Below, piece by piece: positions 21,559-31,020 of a stretch of DNA of 64,000 nucleotides. A program made the position numbers and the translations under genes. Under the pieces are notes generated by a model. That model saw only the letters and a program-made list of their open reading frames with translations. It was not told the origin of the DNA and did not search any database. Source of the DNA: Riptortus pedestris (taxonomy: Eukaryota; Arthropoda; Insecta; Hemiptera; Alydidae); contig CM032229.1 of assembly GCA_019009955.1 (NCBI GenBank), positions 6,381,001-6,445,000 of the forward strand. Reading direction: 5' to 3'. The first letter of the stretch is position 1. Every line of letters begins with the position of its first letter.

Positions 21559-21575
21559 GGGCTATCTGGTTATAG
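21555..21575 (+). mobile_element. HINE-like terminus, right part resumed after piggyBac
   Basis: TTAAGGGCTATCTGGTTATAG corresponds to the second half of the terminal palindrome and its TCTGCTAA-like end, diverged. Confidence 0.6.
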
Positions 21576-22370
21576 ATTTAAAATTAAAACATATACACAG
21601 CAATAGTAGTTAAAATAGTAAACAGAATTTTATCAAATTACAAATTGGAGCATAATAATTAAAAAATCAAATCAAGTAATGCTGTACCTAAAGATACAAG
21701 ACACAAAGGAAATATTCCTTGAGAAAAATAAGTTACCTAATAAATTATCTCGCTTTGATAAGCATGTAAATTTCTGAATTACGGATTCAGAAACTTTGCA
21801 TTGAGCTAAGCTCTGGCAAGAGTTGCCCGACTCTAACTTTCCTCATAAATTATAATAACGTTTTAAATATATAATCCTGTTCCAGCAGATATAAACCGAG
21901 AATAATACTTGTAAATTTGGCAATTTATTGGTTAGCTTTTGGAGCTCATAAATTTAATAAGGTGATATTTCTTTATTACCCAGTGAAAAACCGTTTATAA
22001 AACTCCATACGTTTACATCTCCCATATTTGTTTTAAATAGTAAAATGAATAATGGACTCATTAGAACTCATTTAAAGAAAGTTATAAATCATCCCCAAAT
22101 TGTCTGTTTATCATCTGAGTTTTACTATTAAACAGTAAATTTCAATCGACCAAAATTTTATATCATGATAGAAAGATACGTTTTATCATCAAACAAGCTA
22201 TACAATTAATATTAATTGCGACTTTAATCTTCCTTTGCATTTATTTGCACTAACTAATACTAATTCCAAAATTTCTAAATTCAATTTATATATTCTTCTT
22301 GGCGTACAGAAACAACTTAATTGCGAATTGTACAAAAGCCTTCATAGTATCATCAATCTGGGTCAGCTTT
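21576..22370. other. Very AT-rich intergenic sequence, nothing recognised
   Basis: No gene, repeat or RNA was identified. Confidence 0.4.
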
Positions 22371-22610
22371 TTAAGTGAATTCGGAGGAAAAATCGAGCAG
22401 CGAGTATTCTCCCACTAGCAGAAGTCTTGGGCTGGAGTAGAACGGACACTCAAATATAATGTGCTTCACCGTTTCTACAGCTCCACACCTACGTACACTT
22501 CGAGTCAACCCACAATTTGAATTAGTTGAAGCCTGGTAATGAGTTGGACTATTTTGATCTTTTTTATCTTTTATGGCACCACCACAGCTTACATGTAACT
22601 TACCAAGCAA
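22330..22610 (-). pseudogene. LINE ORF2 C-terminal zinc-knuckle fragment
   Basis: The minus strand reads CGGAIKDKK, SNCGLTRSVRRCGAVETVKH and IIFECPFYSSPR. This matches the C-terminal motif of non-LTR retrotransposons (CxCGxxETxxHIIFECPxY...R). It is 5'-truncated and ends at a stop near 22370. The clade cannot be assigned. Confidence 0.6.
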
Positions 22611-22639
22611 TTGTGCTTACGCGAGATGAACGATGCTCT

Positions 22640-23330
22640 TTGTCTATTTTAGCAGATATTTCTTAAGGGGAATCAGCTATTGAGGTTATACTTAAGATGG
22701 AAATTTCTAGATCCTACGAGGAGATAACGAAAATAAGTTCCATTTAAAGTTTTATATATGTATTTGTCTGTTAATGCTCTAGCGGTCGCAATGTTTGTCT
22801 GATCGTTACCAAGCTCGATATTTAAACGTTTTAGTAAAAATGAAGGTCGACGGAACGACCACGTTAACGGCTTAAATCGGACCAATGGGAGGGGGGGTTT
22901 AAAGGTGGGGGTTTCGAAATATCTCCGTTGTTATGCATCGGATCAAAAAATGTATACACTCAATCTTAATGCAAATGTAATATTCTATAAATGTTTTCAT
23001 ATACATATTTTTCCTGTATTGAGTAACATCCAAGATATGTGCATATTTTAGTTTTCGGCCATCAGTAAACCCCCACTCCTAATCATGTCTTATTATGTAT
23101 AAGCTGTTATATCATGAACCACTTCTTTCCAAGGTTAAATACCAAACACGTCATCAAGTAAGATTTTACGTTCTCTACTCGAAAATGTTTATTTGATCAA
23201 TACCGTATTAGATATTTAGCTGATTCAGACAACACTAAAGATCATATTTGTTATTGCCTGAAGTTGGACCTGGAATAGTCTTGGTTTAGGGAGGGGAACT
23301 CTCTAAACCAAGACTATTCCAGATCCGATT
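22640..23330 (-). mobile_element. HINE-like repeat, long form, minus strand
   Basis: It starts TTTTAGCAGATATTTCTTAA. It contains module A (CTAGCGGTCGCAATG, CAAGCTCGATATTTAAACG, AAATATCTCCGTTGTTATGC), the spacer TCAGTAAACCCCCACTCC and the start of module B (GTTATTGCCTGAAGTTGGAC). It ends inside a large palindrome at 23268-23328. Confidence 0.8.
23268..23328. repeat. Imperfect palindrome inside HINE module B
   Basis: GGAATAGTCTTGGTTTAG is followed within 15 bases by its complement CTAAACCAAGACTATTCC. This is where a minus-oriented copy meets plus-oriented module sequence, so it looks like an inversion breakpoint. Confidence 0.8.
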
Positions 23331-23569
23331 TCAATATGGTTAGTTTATAACACAGTAATACTGATTCACAACTTGCAGGTATATATTTAGTAGGAGACAA
23401 ATATATGAGCCTTATTAATTTAGTCGTACGGTGAAGCGCCTGATGACTGATGATATGTGCTTAGAAACATCCGAATCTAGTCTTCACCAGTCAGATTTTT
23501 GTGAAGTGAACTTCAAGCCTGGGATAGGTTTTTGTTGAAGCTCGACAAACTAGACCTGCCGATGTCGTG

Positions 23570-24420
23570 AATAGTCCGTCCGCAGGGGCTGCATAAACAA
23601 AGATTTCCCACTTGTTTGTATAACACACATGTGATCTCATCTCAACACGCATTCTTTATTTATATGTAAAGAACCAATAATAAAAGGGTTTTAGGGGGAT
23701 TTCTGAAGGCTGAAAACAAAAGTTACTTATGCAGTTCTTAGTATTTGACTTTAGAAAAAAAGAAAATAATAACAATTGTAGAGCATCAAAAGTTTAACAA
23801 GTTTGCTTCTATAAGGTTTTATGGTCCGGCTCATAATAAAGGAGATATCTGGAATTTTCCAATTCCCCCCTCTCTAAACCACCACTATTCCGTGTCTGAT
23901 TTCAGCCAATAACAATTATGATCTGTAGTCTTGACTGTTACGTCTAAAAATCAAGGATGGTATAGATCAAATAAACATTTTCGAGTAAAGAACGAAAACT
24001 CTTAATTGACGACGTATTTGCATGTGTCTCGCAAAACAACAGTTTAATGATAACTATATTTGATTTTTGATATTTAACATTGTAATTAAGTGGTTCATAA
24101 TATAGTTAGTATGGCATGTGTAGGAGTTGGGGTTTACTAATGGCCGAAAACTAAAATACGCAAATATCTCGGTTAATATTCAATATAGAGAAAATATGTA
24201 TATAACTGCATTTGTAGAATGTAACATTCGCAATATGATTGATTGTATACATTTTTTGAAGGGAACTTTCGAAGTATCGAAATTCTCCCCCTTTAACGCC
24301 CCCCCCACACTTTATACCGAATTTATGCCGTTAACGAAATCGATATTTACAATCAAACAACAGAAACAAGAACAAGAACAAAGCTACAAACTGCAGATTC
24401 GTGTCTATGGCATCTGAAAC
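23570..24420 (+). mobile_element. HINE-like repeat, long form, plus strand
   Basis: The hairpin end is AGTCCGTCCGCAGGGGCTGC. Then come GTGATCTCATCTCAAC, module B (TCATAATAAAGGAGATATC, CTCTAAACCACCACTATTCC), the spacer GGAGTTGGGGTTTACTAATG and module A to about 24350. The terminal module is absent. Confidence 0.8.
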
Positions 24421-24447
24421 GAAAAAGTATAGTGAAATTGCGAGAAA

Positions 24448-24833
24448 AAAAAGTCCGTCACGCAGGGGCTGCGTAAACTAAGCAGATTTCCCACGTGAAG
24501 TTTTCCGTTATCAATTATATATTTCTCATCCGTTATCCGCCCCGATTTCATAAAAATGCCAATATCTCGGTTAATATTCAAGGTAGAGAATAAATGTATA
24601 TAATAATATTTATAGTAAATTTAATTTGCAATAAGATTGATTCTATATACTTTTTCGATCTGACGTATAGTAACGGAAATATTTCGAATTTTAAAAAATC
24701 CTCCCCTCCCACTAGTCCGATTTCAGACATTAACGAACTTGATCTTTCTTTTTACATAAAACGACTAAATATCGAGTTTAATTACGATTAAAAAAAATTG
24801 CGACCGCTAGAGCGGTAACAGACCAATATATAT

Positions 24834-24879
<46 letters not shown>

Positions 24880-25015
24880 TTTTGAACGGACCTCATTTTC
24901 GTCATCTACTAGGTAGGATCGATGGACATTTGAAGAAAAATTTCGAAAATTCCGTCATGAGTATAACCTCAATAGCTGATTTCCCTTAGGGGAAATCTGC
25001 TAAAATCAATGTACA
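24448..25015 (+). mobile_element. HINE-like repeat, complete compact copy (reference copy for the family)
   Basis: Both termini and all landmarks are present: AAAAGTCCGTCACGCAGGGG with the CGCAGGGGCTGCG hairpin; subterminal TAAGCAGATTTCCCACGTG; module A; the ACCGCTAGAGCGGT hairpin-like site (diverged here); a (TA)n tract at 24827-24877; GGACCTCATTTTCGTCATC; TAGGATCGATGGACATTTG; CCTCAATAGCTGATTTCCC and the palindromic terminus ending TCTGCTAAAA. No open frame is present, so it is non-autonomous. Confidence 0.85.
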
Positions 25016-25027
25016 GACATAAGTTAC

Positions 25028-25079
<52 letters not shown>

Positions 25080-25288
25080 ATTTTGAAAGGACCTAATTTT
25101 CGTCATTTCGTAGGTAGGATCAATGGATATTTGAGGAAATATTTCGACTATCGCGTAATGAGTACATCCTCAGTAGCAGATTTACCTTAAGGATGTAGCT
25201 AGATATACAATTTTGAACGGACCTCATTTTCGTCATCTCCTAGGTATGATCAATGTCTTATTTCCCTTAGGGGAAATCTGCTAAAATG
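25016..25288 (+). mobile_element. Two further HINE-like terminal modules in direct tandem
   Basis: After the complete copy, the block from a (TA)n tract or ATATAC to the palindromic terminus occurs again, at about 25020-25190 and 25200-25285. The last ends TTTCCCTTAGGGGAAATCTG and CTAAAAT. The middle one lacks the second palindrome arm. Confidence 0.75.
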
Positions 25289-25460
25289 ATGGTAAAAACG
25301 CTCAGACTAAATATAATCTACTAATCCTTGACAATAGCATAATTATTTACAAGAAATGTTTAAAGCAAAAATTTAATTTTGTGAATATCAATTCTAAAAT
25401 TTAAATCATTTGCTGTATATCATAGATTGCATCTGTGAGATACAGTGGTAAAAAGCTTGC

Positions 25461-25532
25461 TGCCTCCTGTGAGGATTGAACTCACGACCCCTGGTTTACA
25501 AGACCAGTGCTCTGCCGCTGAGCTAAAGAGGC
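25461..25532 (-). tRNA. tRNA-Thr (anticodon TGT)
   Basis: On the minus strand a 72-base cloverleaf begins GCCTCTTTAGCTCAGCGGC and ends TCACAGGAGGCA. The acceptor stem GCCTCTT pairs with the 3' strand AGGAGGC allowing one weak pair. The anticodon arm is CTGGT-CTTGTAA-ACCAG. The A box (TAGCTCAGCGG) and B box (GTTCAATCC) are intact. A TTTTT Pol III terminator follows on the minus strand (AAAAA at 25450-25454). It looks functional. Confidence 0.93.
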
Positions 25533-25635
25533 ACACCTGCCCAACGGAACTTTTCTTAGAGGCCTGGAACGGGTAAAATCACAACTTACTTTAATGCCCA
25601 AATTTTATATCACTGACCAGTAAGAAGGAAAAAAA

Positions 25636-26055
25636 TTTCGTCACGCAAGGGCTGCGTAAACTAAGCAGATTTCCTTCGTGAAGTTTTATATAGATAAATC
25701 TACATTTTGGTAACACTTAACCACCGTGAATGAATACAAACGGAAATGAGAAAGATCTCAGTCAATTTAATAATCTTTAAACGGAAAGCTCTGAATTGTA
25801 AACAAACAGGTTTGCCCACCACTTAGAGCTGAACAGATTGATAGAAATTTTCTTCAACGGAATGAAAAAGAATTACTGAAATATATCTTAATATGACATT
25901 AATTTTATTGGAAAATATTTATTATATCTAGTACTGTAATTTATAATGAAGCAGAATAATTTTGATCTCAATCACTCAAATTTTAGTAGTCCATGAACTA
26001 AAGAACATGGGGAGGATCAACTGAACGTATTTGCATTTATCGCACAAAGAAGTAG
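25636..26055 (+). mobile_element. HINE-like repeat, subfamily C
   Basis: The hairpin end is CGTCACGCAAGGGCTGCG with CTAAGCAGATTTCC. It then has a different interior shared with the copies at 28609, 28983 and 63668 (ATAGATAAATCTA, TGGTAACAC, CAATCACTCAAATTTTAGTAG). It is interrupted near 26052 by the BEL/Pao remnant. Confidence 0.75.
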
Positions 26056-26059
26056 CTCA

Positions 26060-26305
26060 CAACAGTCACCACCAATTTCACGAGAGCTGAACAGTGCCAT
26101 CTTCATCCACGAAGGGCGAAAGGGATTCCAAATTCTTGGGCACATGTCCGCCGCCGTTGAACATCTCGCGAGGTAGGTAATCTCTTTGGGTCAAACGGAA
26201 GCAGTAGACTTCTGCACCTTTGAATTCTTCTGGTGGGATGTGAGTGTTTGCGATTGAGGTCTTCGTGCGGCATCGGCGAATGAATCTAAGGATCTGTACC
26301 ATTTC
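26060..26305 (-). pseudogene. BEL/Pao polyprotein, segment upstream of the integrase, inverted
   Basis: The minus strand encodes QILRFIRRCRTKTSIANTH, PPEEFKGAEVYCFRLTQRDY and NLESLSPFVDEDGTVQL. In BEL/Pao polyproteins this is the region between RNase H and the integrase zinc-binding domain (RFxxNxR...LTxEELxxAExxxIRxxQ...LxxLxPFLDxDGLLRVGGR). It lies head-to-head with integrase sequence on the other strand at about 26305, so one part of the element has been inverted. Confidence 0.8.
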
Positions 26306-26931
26306 CTCAATGCAAATGAACAGCCAATCGCTGAGAACATAACACCCAGGTGCACCAAGTGGAAATTCATAGCACCCAGAGCACCCCACTTTGGTGTCAA
26401 AAGGCTATTAACGCACTCCACTGGAAAGCAACCCCTTGCATTCGAGGAGATGGCTCCCATCCTTGCTCGCATCGATGGAATTATAAATTCGCGACCTCTC
26501 TGCGCACTCAATGAGGATCCTGAAAATTTCGAGTTTCTGACACCTGCACATTTTATAGTGGGAACCTCATCAACGAGTTTGCCTTAAGCACTATAGGATC
26601 CCTCTAGCAGCTGCTCCGCACTGTTGCGCAAACAAGTTCAGGAACAAACATAAAGGATATCGGAACGATGGCGCATAGAATATTTGAACAGCCTACATCA
26701 AAGAATGAAGTGGGAAAAGGGGCCACTTCATTGAAAACTGGGGATCTCGCGATACTCATAGAGAAAAGATCCACCCCAGGCGTTTGGCCCGTGGTTAGAG
26801 TCATCGAAACCTTTCCAGGACGCGACGGCATCACCCGGACTGTCCGGACACCTTCTGGTAACCACTTCACCCGGTCAGTTTCATGCCTCACACCATCATT
26901 ATATCCTGAAGCGAAGGATTCCAAAGGGTGA
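26306..26931 (+). pseudogene. BEL/Pao integrase C-terminal half, deleted
   Basis: The plus strand reads TKWKFIAPRAPHFG, then directly VKRLL and PLAFEEMAPILARIDGIINS, RPLCAL and FEFLTPAHFIVGT. A second frame continues with KTGDLAILIEKRSTPGVWPV and VRVIETFPGRDGITRTV. These match the BEL/Pao integrase end (WxFIPPxAPHFGGLWEAAVKS...LTFEExxTLLxQIEAxLNSRPL...LTPGHFLIG...GDLVLVK...WPLxRVxEVxPGxDGxVRVV). The GLWEA block, which carries the third catalytic acidic residue, is deleted. The 3' LTR follows. Confidence 0.85.
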
Positions 26932-26979
26932 AGAAGTATTTCAACTTTTCTTATTTTTTAGGAAATTATTTTGATTTTA

Positions 26980-27389
26980 TGTTTTGTTTCCTTTGGTCTC
27001 GCTACAATTCTATAAAATCTGCCCAGCTCTGCCGACAGTGAGTTTGTTCTCAGCTCTCTTCTAGTGCAGTGCCTTGTTTATGTAAAGACCAGTCCAGTGC
27101 CGTGTTTATGTAAAGAACAGTGCAGTGCCGTGTTCTTTGTGAAGATCAGTGCAGTGCCGTGCTTTTTTGTGTGTGTTTTTGAACTTCATTAATCGTGAGT
27201 TATTGTACTGTGCAATAAGAAGTGTTATTGGAGCGTACTGTGAGTAGTAGTGAAGAATAATTTACTAAGTGTGTAGTGCATTGTTAAATAAATTGCCCAG
27301 TGATAGAAATTCTAAAGCTTGTGAGTTTAATTTTGCATTCCAAAAGAAATCAAATAAACTACGCTTATTATTTTTGCATTAAAAGAACA
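26980..27389 (+). repeat. Probable BEL/Pao 3' LTR
   Basis: It follows the integrase directly. It carries a TATA-like CTATAAAAT at 27010, three tandem motifs of the type GTGCAGTGCCGTG(TT) at about 27065-27160 and a conserved end ATTATTTTTGCATTAAAAG with AACA at 27389. It aligns with the solo LTR at 36079-36617 (shared GATCAGTGCAGTGCCGTG, CGTGAGTTATTGT, TTAAATAAATTG versus CAAGTAAATTG). The left edge is uncertain and could be up to 45 bases earlier. Confidence 0.65.
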
Positions 27390-27727
27390 GTGTATGAGAA
27401 TTCAGATTTCTAAGCAAATTCAGACTATCCATGGAGTAATAGGTCAACCAATATTGAAATAAATACTATTAGTTTATGAAATTTTATCTAGACCAATGCC
27501 AAGAGGACTTCTTTGAATGAGTCATTCTGTTGGGAGTTATTGAGGGAGATTGTTACTGTGCAGAGGATTTGGAGAGAGGTTGGAAGACAGAGAAAGAGGG
27601 TCATTGCTAATTCACAGCTCGTCCTGGCAAAGGAGAACATATTGACTCGCTCACCTTGCAGCTATCTCACTCCTTTAGCAAGGATGCTGTCTGCTAAAAA
27701 CTTAGCACCAGGCTCTGTAAGAGGAAT
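27390..27727. other. Intergenic sequence, nothing recognised
   Basis: It includes a more balanced stretch at 27510-27720 with an open frame at 27513-27743 that has no domain similarity and runs into a repeat. It could be further BEL/Pao debris. Confidence 0.3.
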
Positions 27728-28468
27728 AAAGTCCTTCACGTAGGGGCTGCGTAGATTTCCACATGCAGCTATAATACATTCTAATAAAAAAGGAAGTACC
27801 AGTATCTCGCTTAATAATTGATTGAAGAGGAAATGTATAAAACAGCCATTTTAGGACATCAATAGCTTAACAAGACTATTCCTGTAACATTTTTCCATCG
27901 GACACATAGTACCGAAGATATTTTGAATTTTCAAATTCGCCCTGTCTGTAACCCACACTCACCTATTCTGGGTCCGATTTCAGCTATAAACTAATATGAT
28001 CATTATTATTTAATTAAACAATTAAATATCAAGTATGGTATGAAAAAGATAAACATTTACGAGGTAAGAATGTAAAATATTAAATGATAACGTCATCGAG
28101 GTATATCCATGCACCTCATACAAAGAAAGTTCAATGAATGCAATATTTAGTATTCAAGCTTTGAATAAAGTTATTCATATCATAGCAACTTATTGTTAAT
28201 ATGACAGGAGTAGGAGCAGGGGTTTACCGATGGCTCTAAACTAAAAAAAATGGTTTATATTCAAGGAGTAAATACATATATAACAGCAGTTATAGGGAAT
28301 AGAATTTTCAATAAGATCGATTCTATAAAATGTTTCGAAACTTATAAAATAACACCGGCCCGTCCTTCCGACTGATTTTAACTGTTAATGAACATTATCT
28401 TTGAAACGAAACGCTTATATATCGAGTATGGTAACGATAAGACCAAAATTTGACCGCTGGCGCCTATA
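27728..28468 (+). mobile_element. HINE-like repeat, long form, plus strand
   Basis: It has AGTCCTTCACGTAGGGGCTG, module B (TTAACAAGACTATTCCTG, CACCTATTCTGGGTCCGATT, GATAACGTCATCG), then GAGTAGGAGCAGGGGTTTAC, and module A ending around ACCGCTGGCGCC. Confidence 0.75.
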
Positions 28469-28608
28469 TCTATTGTTTGTATACATTTCACACGTTTTCC
28501 GTTGTGATGGTTATTAAGATTTGTTGTATTTTCATCACGAGCAAACAGCAGTGAAAATAAGAACATGCATGAAATAAACTGTGTACTTATACAAAACCAC
28601 AAGCATAT

Positions 28609-28982
28609 GTAAGTCCGCCACGTAGGAGCTGCGTTAGCTAAGCAGATTTCCCACAAGAAGTCTTACAATAGATAAATCTATTCGCTTTCGCACTTAGAAC
28701 TGCCCTGAATATTAGGAGAATTATTACTAAGAAATCTTTCAGTCAATTTACATCTTAATAACCTCTACAACGGAATGCGTCCGAATTGTAAACAATAAGG
28801 CCAGTCAAACTCTTTGAGTTCAATAGTTAGATAGAAATATTCTAGAACGGAAAGTAAAACAATTATTGAAATTTATCTTAATATAACGTGTAAATTTTAT
28901 TGAAAACTGTTCCTTATGCTGCAAATTATAATGAATCAGAATATTTTTAACTCAATCACTCAATTTGTTTTTAATCCAAGAA
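28609..28982 (+). mobile_element. HINE-like repeat, subfamily C
   Basis: It runs AGTCCGCCACGTAGGAGCTG, GCTAAGCAGATTTCCC, then the subfamily C interior to CAATCACTCAATTTG. It directly abuts the next copy. Confidence 0.75.
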
Positions 28983-29262
28983 CAAAAAAGTCCGTCACGC
29001 AGGGGCTGCGTGGGAAGCAGATTTCCCATGTGAAGTTTAGCAATAGAGAAATCTACATACTGGTAACACCAGACCACCATAATTAAATACAAACGGTAAT
29101 GAGAAATCTTTAATTTAATTAAAATAAATTCCCAACTGAAACGGCTTCTGAATTGTAAGACTAATTTGTATTTTAATAACTCAAATTTTAGTAGTCCAAG
29201 AACTAAAGAAGGGGGGGAGGCGGTTGAACAGAACGTATTTGCATAAATCTCACAAAATATCG
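28983..29262 (+). mobile_element. HINE-like repeat, subfamily C, tandem with the preceding copy
   Basis: It runs AAAAAAGTCCGTCACGCAGG with TGGGAAGCAGATTTCCC, then a shortened subfamily C interior ending at TTTGCATAAATCTCAC. Confidence 0.75.
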
Positions 29263-29344
29263 AAGGTAAGGTAAGGTAGGAAGAAGCTTCCACCTGAGAC
29301 GAGTAGTGACGGAAATGGCCGACCTAATCCGAACTATACCCGAC

Positions 29345-29606
29345 CATAGACTTCAAAAGAATGCAATTATCTCGGTTAATATTGATAGAGTATAAATGTA
29401 TATAACAATATTTATAGTAAATTTAATTTGCAATAAGATTGGTTCAATACAATTTTTCGATAGATATTTTGAATTTTCGAAAATCCCCCCTCTAAACCAC
29501 CCCCCCCCACTGGTCCGACGAACTTGATCTTCCTTTTTACATAAAACGATTAAATACCGAGTTTGGGGACGATTAAACAAAAATTGTGCTAAAGTGTGAA
29601 CAGACA

Positions 29607-29665
<59 letters not shown>

Positions 29666-29787
29666 TTTGAACGGACCTGATTTTCGTCATCTCCTGGGTA
29701 GGATCGATGGACATTTGAAGAAATTTTTCGAAAATTGCGTCATGAGTACGACCTCAATAGCTGATTTCCCGTAAGGGAAATCTGCTA
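29345..29787 (+). mobile_element. HINE-like repeat, compact copy without the hairpin end
   Basis: It has module A, an interior (TA)n tract (29612-29662), GGTAGGATCGATGGACATTTG and the palindromic terminus GATTTCCCGTAAGGGAAATC followed by TGCTAA. Confidence 0.8.
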
Positions 29788-29789
29788 AT

Positions 29790-30110
29790 AGGGGATTAAC
29801 AGAACATATTTGCATATATCTCACAAAGTAAATGCTCTGTGAAAATAATATTTGCTATTTAACCATGGAATGATGCTTGGTTCATGTTATAACAACTTAT
29901 TATTAATATAACAAGAGTAGGAGTGGGGGCTTACTGAAAGCCGAAAACTATAAAATGTAAATATCTGGGTTAATACTCATGATACACAAAATATCTAAGG
30001 AACAATAAATGTAAATCATTCAATTTTCAATAAGATTGGTTTTATACAATCGTCGAATTTTCGAAATTCTCCCCCTCTGAACCCCCCTCCCACCTTCTGG
30101 TTTCTGAAAA
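29790..30110 (+). mobile_element. HINE-like repeat, spacer plus module A fragment
   Basis: GAACATATTTGCATATATCTC, GAGTAGGAGTGGGGGCTTAC and a diverged AATATCTGGGTTAATA identify it. It ends near the C-rich stretch. Confidence 0.7.
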
Positions 30111-30410
30111 TATCAATTTGATCTACACCAAAATCGATATTTAGCCTTTTCAGCCAACAATAAAGATCATATTTGTTATTTTCTGAAATCCGGCATGGAA
30201 TAGTGGTAGTCTAGAGAGGGGGAATTAAAAAGTTCAAAATATCTTCGTTATTATGAGTCGGATCATAAAATGTTATGGAACCAAACTTGTTAAACTTTCG
30301 ATTTTCTTCAATTGTTCTTTTACGCATGTTTTGGCAACTCAAGTATTAAGTGAGTTATTTGTGCTTCATTATTTCTACCTTCAGTAGCCACACCCCACTT
30401 ATGCTCGTCT
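30111..30410 (-). mobile_element. HINE-like repeat, module B, minus strand
   Basis: It contains GATCATATTTGTTATTTTCTG, GGAATAGTGGTAGTCTAGAG, TTATTATGAGTCGGATCATA and AAGTATTAAGTGAGTTATTTG. It abuts the next compact copy. Confidence 0.75.
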
Positions 30411-30907
30411 ATTTTTAGCAGATTTCCCTTAAGGGAAATCAGCTATTGAGGTTGTACTCATGACGTGATTTTCGACATTTTTCTTCAATTGTCCATTGAT
30501 CCTACCTAGGAGATGACGAAAATGAGGTCTGTTCAAAACTGTATATATATATTTGTCTGTTACCGTTCTAGCGGTCGCAATTATTTTTTAATCATTACCA
30601 AACTTGATATTTAGTCATTTTATGTAAAAAAGTTCGTTAATGGCTGAAATCAGACCAGTGGGAGGGGAGGTTTAGAGGGGAGGATTTTCGAAAATTCGAA
30701 GTATCTCCGTTACTATACGTCGGATCGAAATATTGTATAGAATCAATCTTATTACAAAGTAAATTTACTATAAATATTGTTATATACATATATTCTCTAT
30801 CTTGAATATTAACCGAGATATTTGCATTTCTATTAATTGAGGGTGGAATATCTCTATTGTAATACTTCACGTGGGAAATCTGCTTAGTTTATGCAGCGGA
30901 CTTTTTA
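30411..30907 (-). mobile_element. HINE-like repeat, complete compact copy, minus strand
   Basis: It starts TTTTTAGCAGATTTCCC with the perfect TTTCCCTTAAGGGAAA palindrome. It carries the terminal module, a short (TA)n, module A and ends CACGTGGGAAATCTGCTTAG and GCAGCGGACTTTTT. The hairpin is partly deleted. Confidence 0.85.
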
Positions 30908-31020
30908 CATTTAAATAGAGAATATAATATGAGAATATGTTGATGATATGAGATCACAAGTGTTATTCCAGCACTTGGGAAATCTGCTTATTTTACGCAG
31001 CCCCTGCGTGATGGCCTTTA
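30908..31020 (-). mobile_element. HINE-like repeat, hairpin-end fragment
   Basis: It contains GAGATCACAAGTG, ACTTGGGAAATCTGCTTA, and ACGCAGCCCCTGCGTGATGG with a full hairpin. Confidence 0.8.

Noticed and set aside
24448..25015. Canonical Helitron1 (5'-TC, 3'-hairpin-CTRR)
   Set aside because: In one orientation the palindromic end reads hairpin-TCTGCTAA, which superficially fits CTRR. However, the asymmetric inverted repeats, the hairpin at the opposite end and the T-rich junctions fit Helentron/Helitron2 better.
25461..25532. SINE instead of a genuine tRNA
   Set aside because: The cloverleaf is intact, a Pol III terminator is present and no SINE body follows, so I keep it as a real tRNA gene.
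26604..26924. 106-codon minus-strand frame
   Set aside because: It is the antisense shadow of the BEL/Pao integrase C-terminus on the plus strand.
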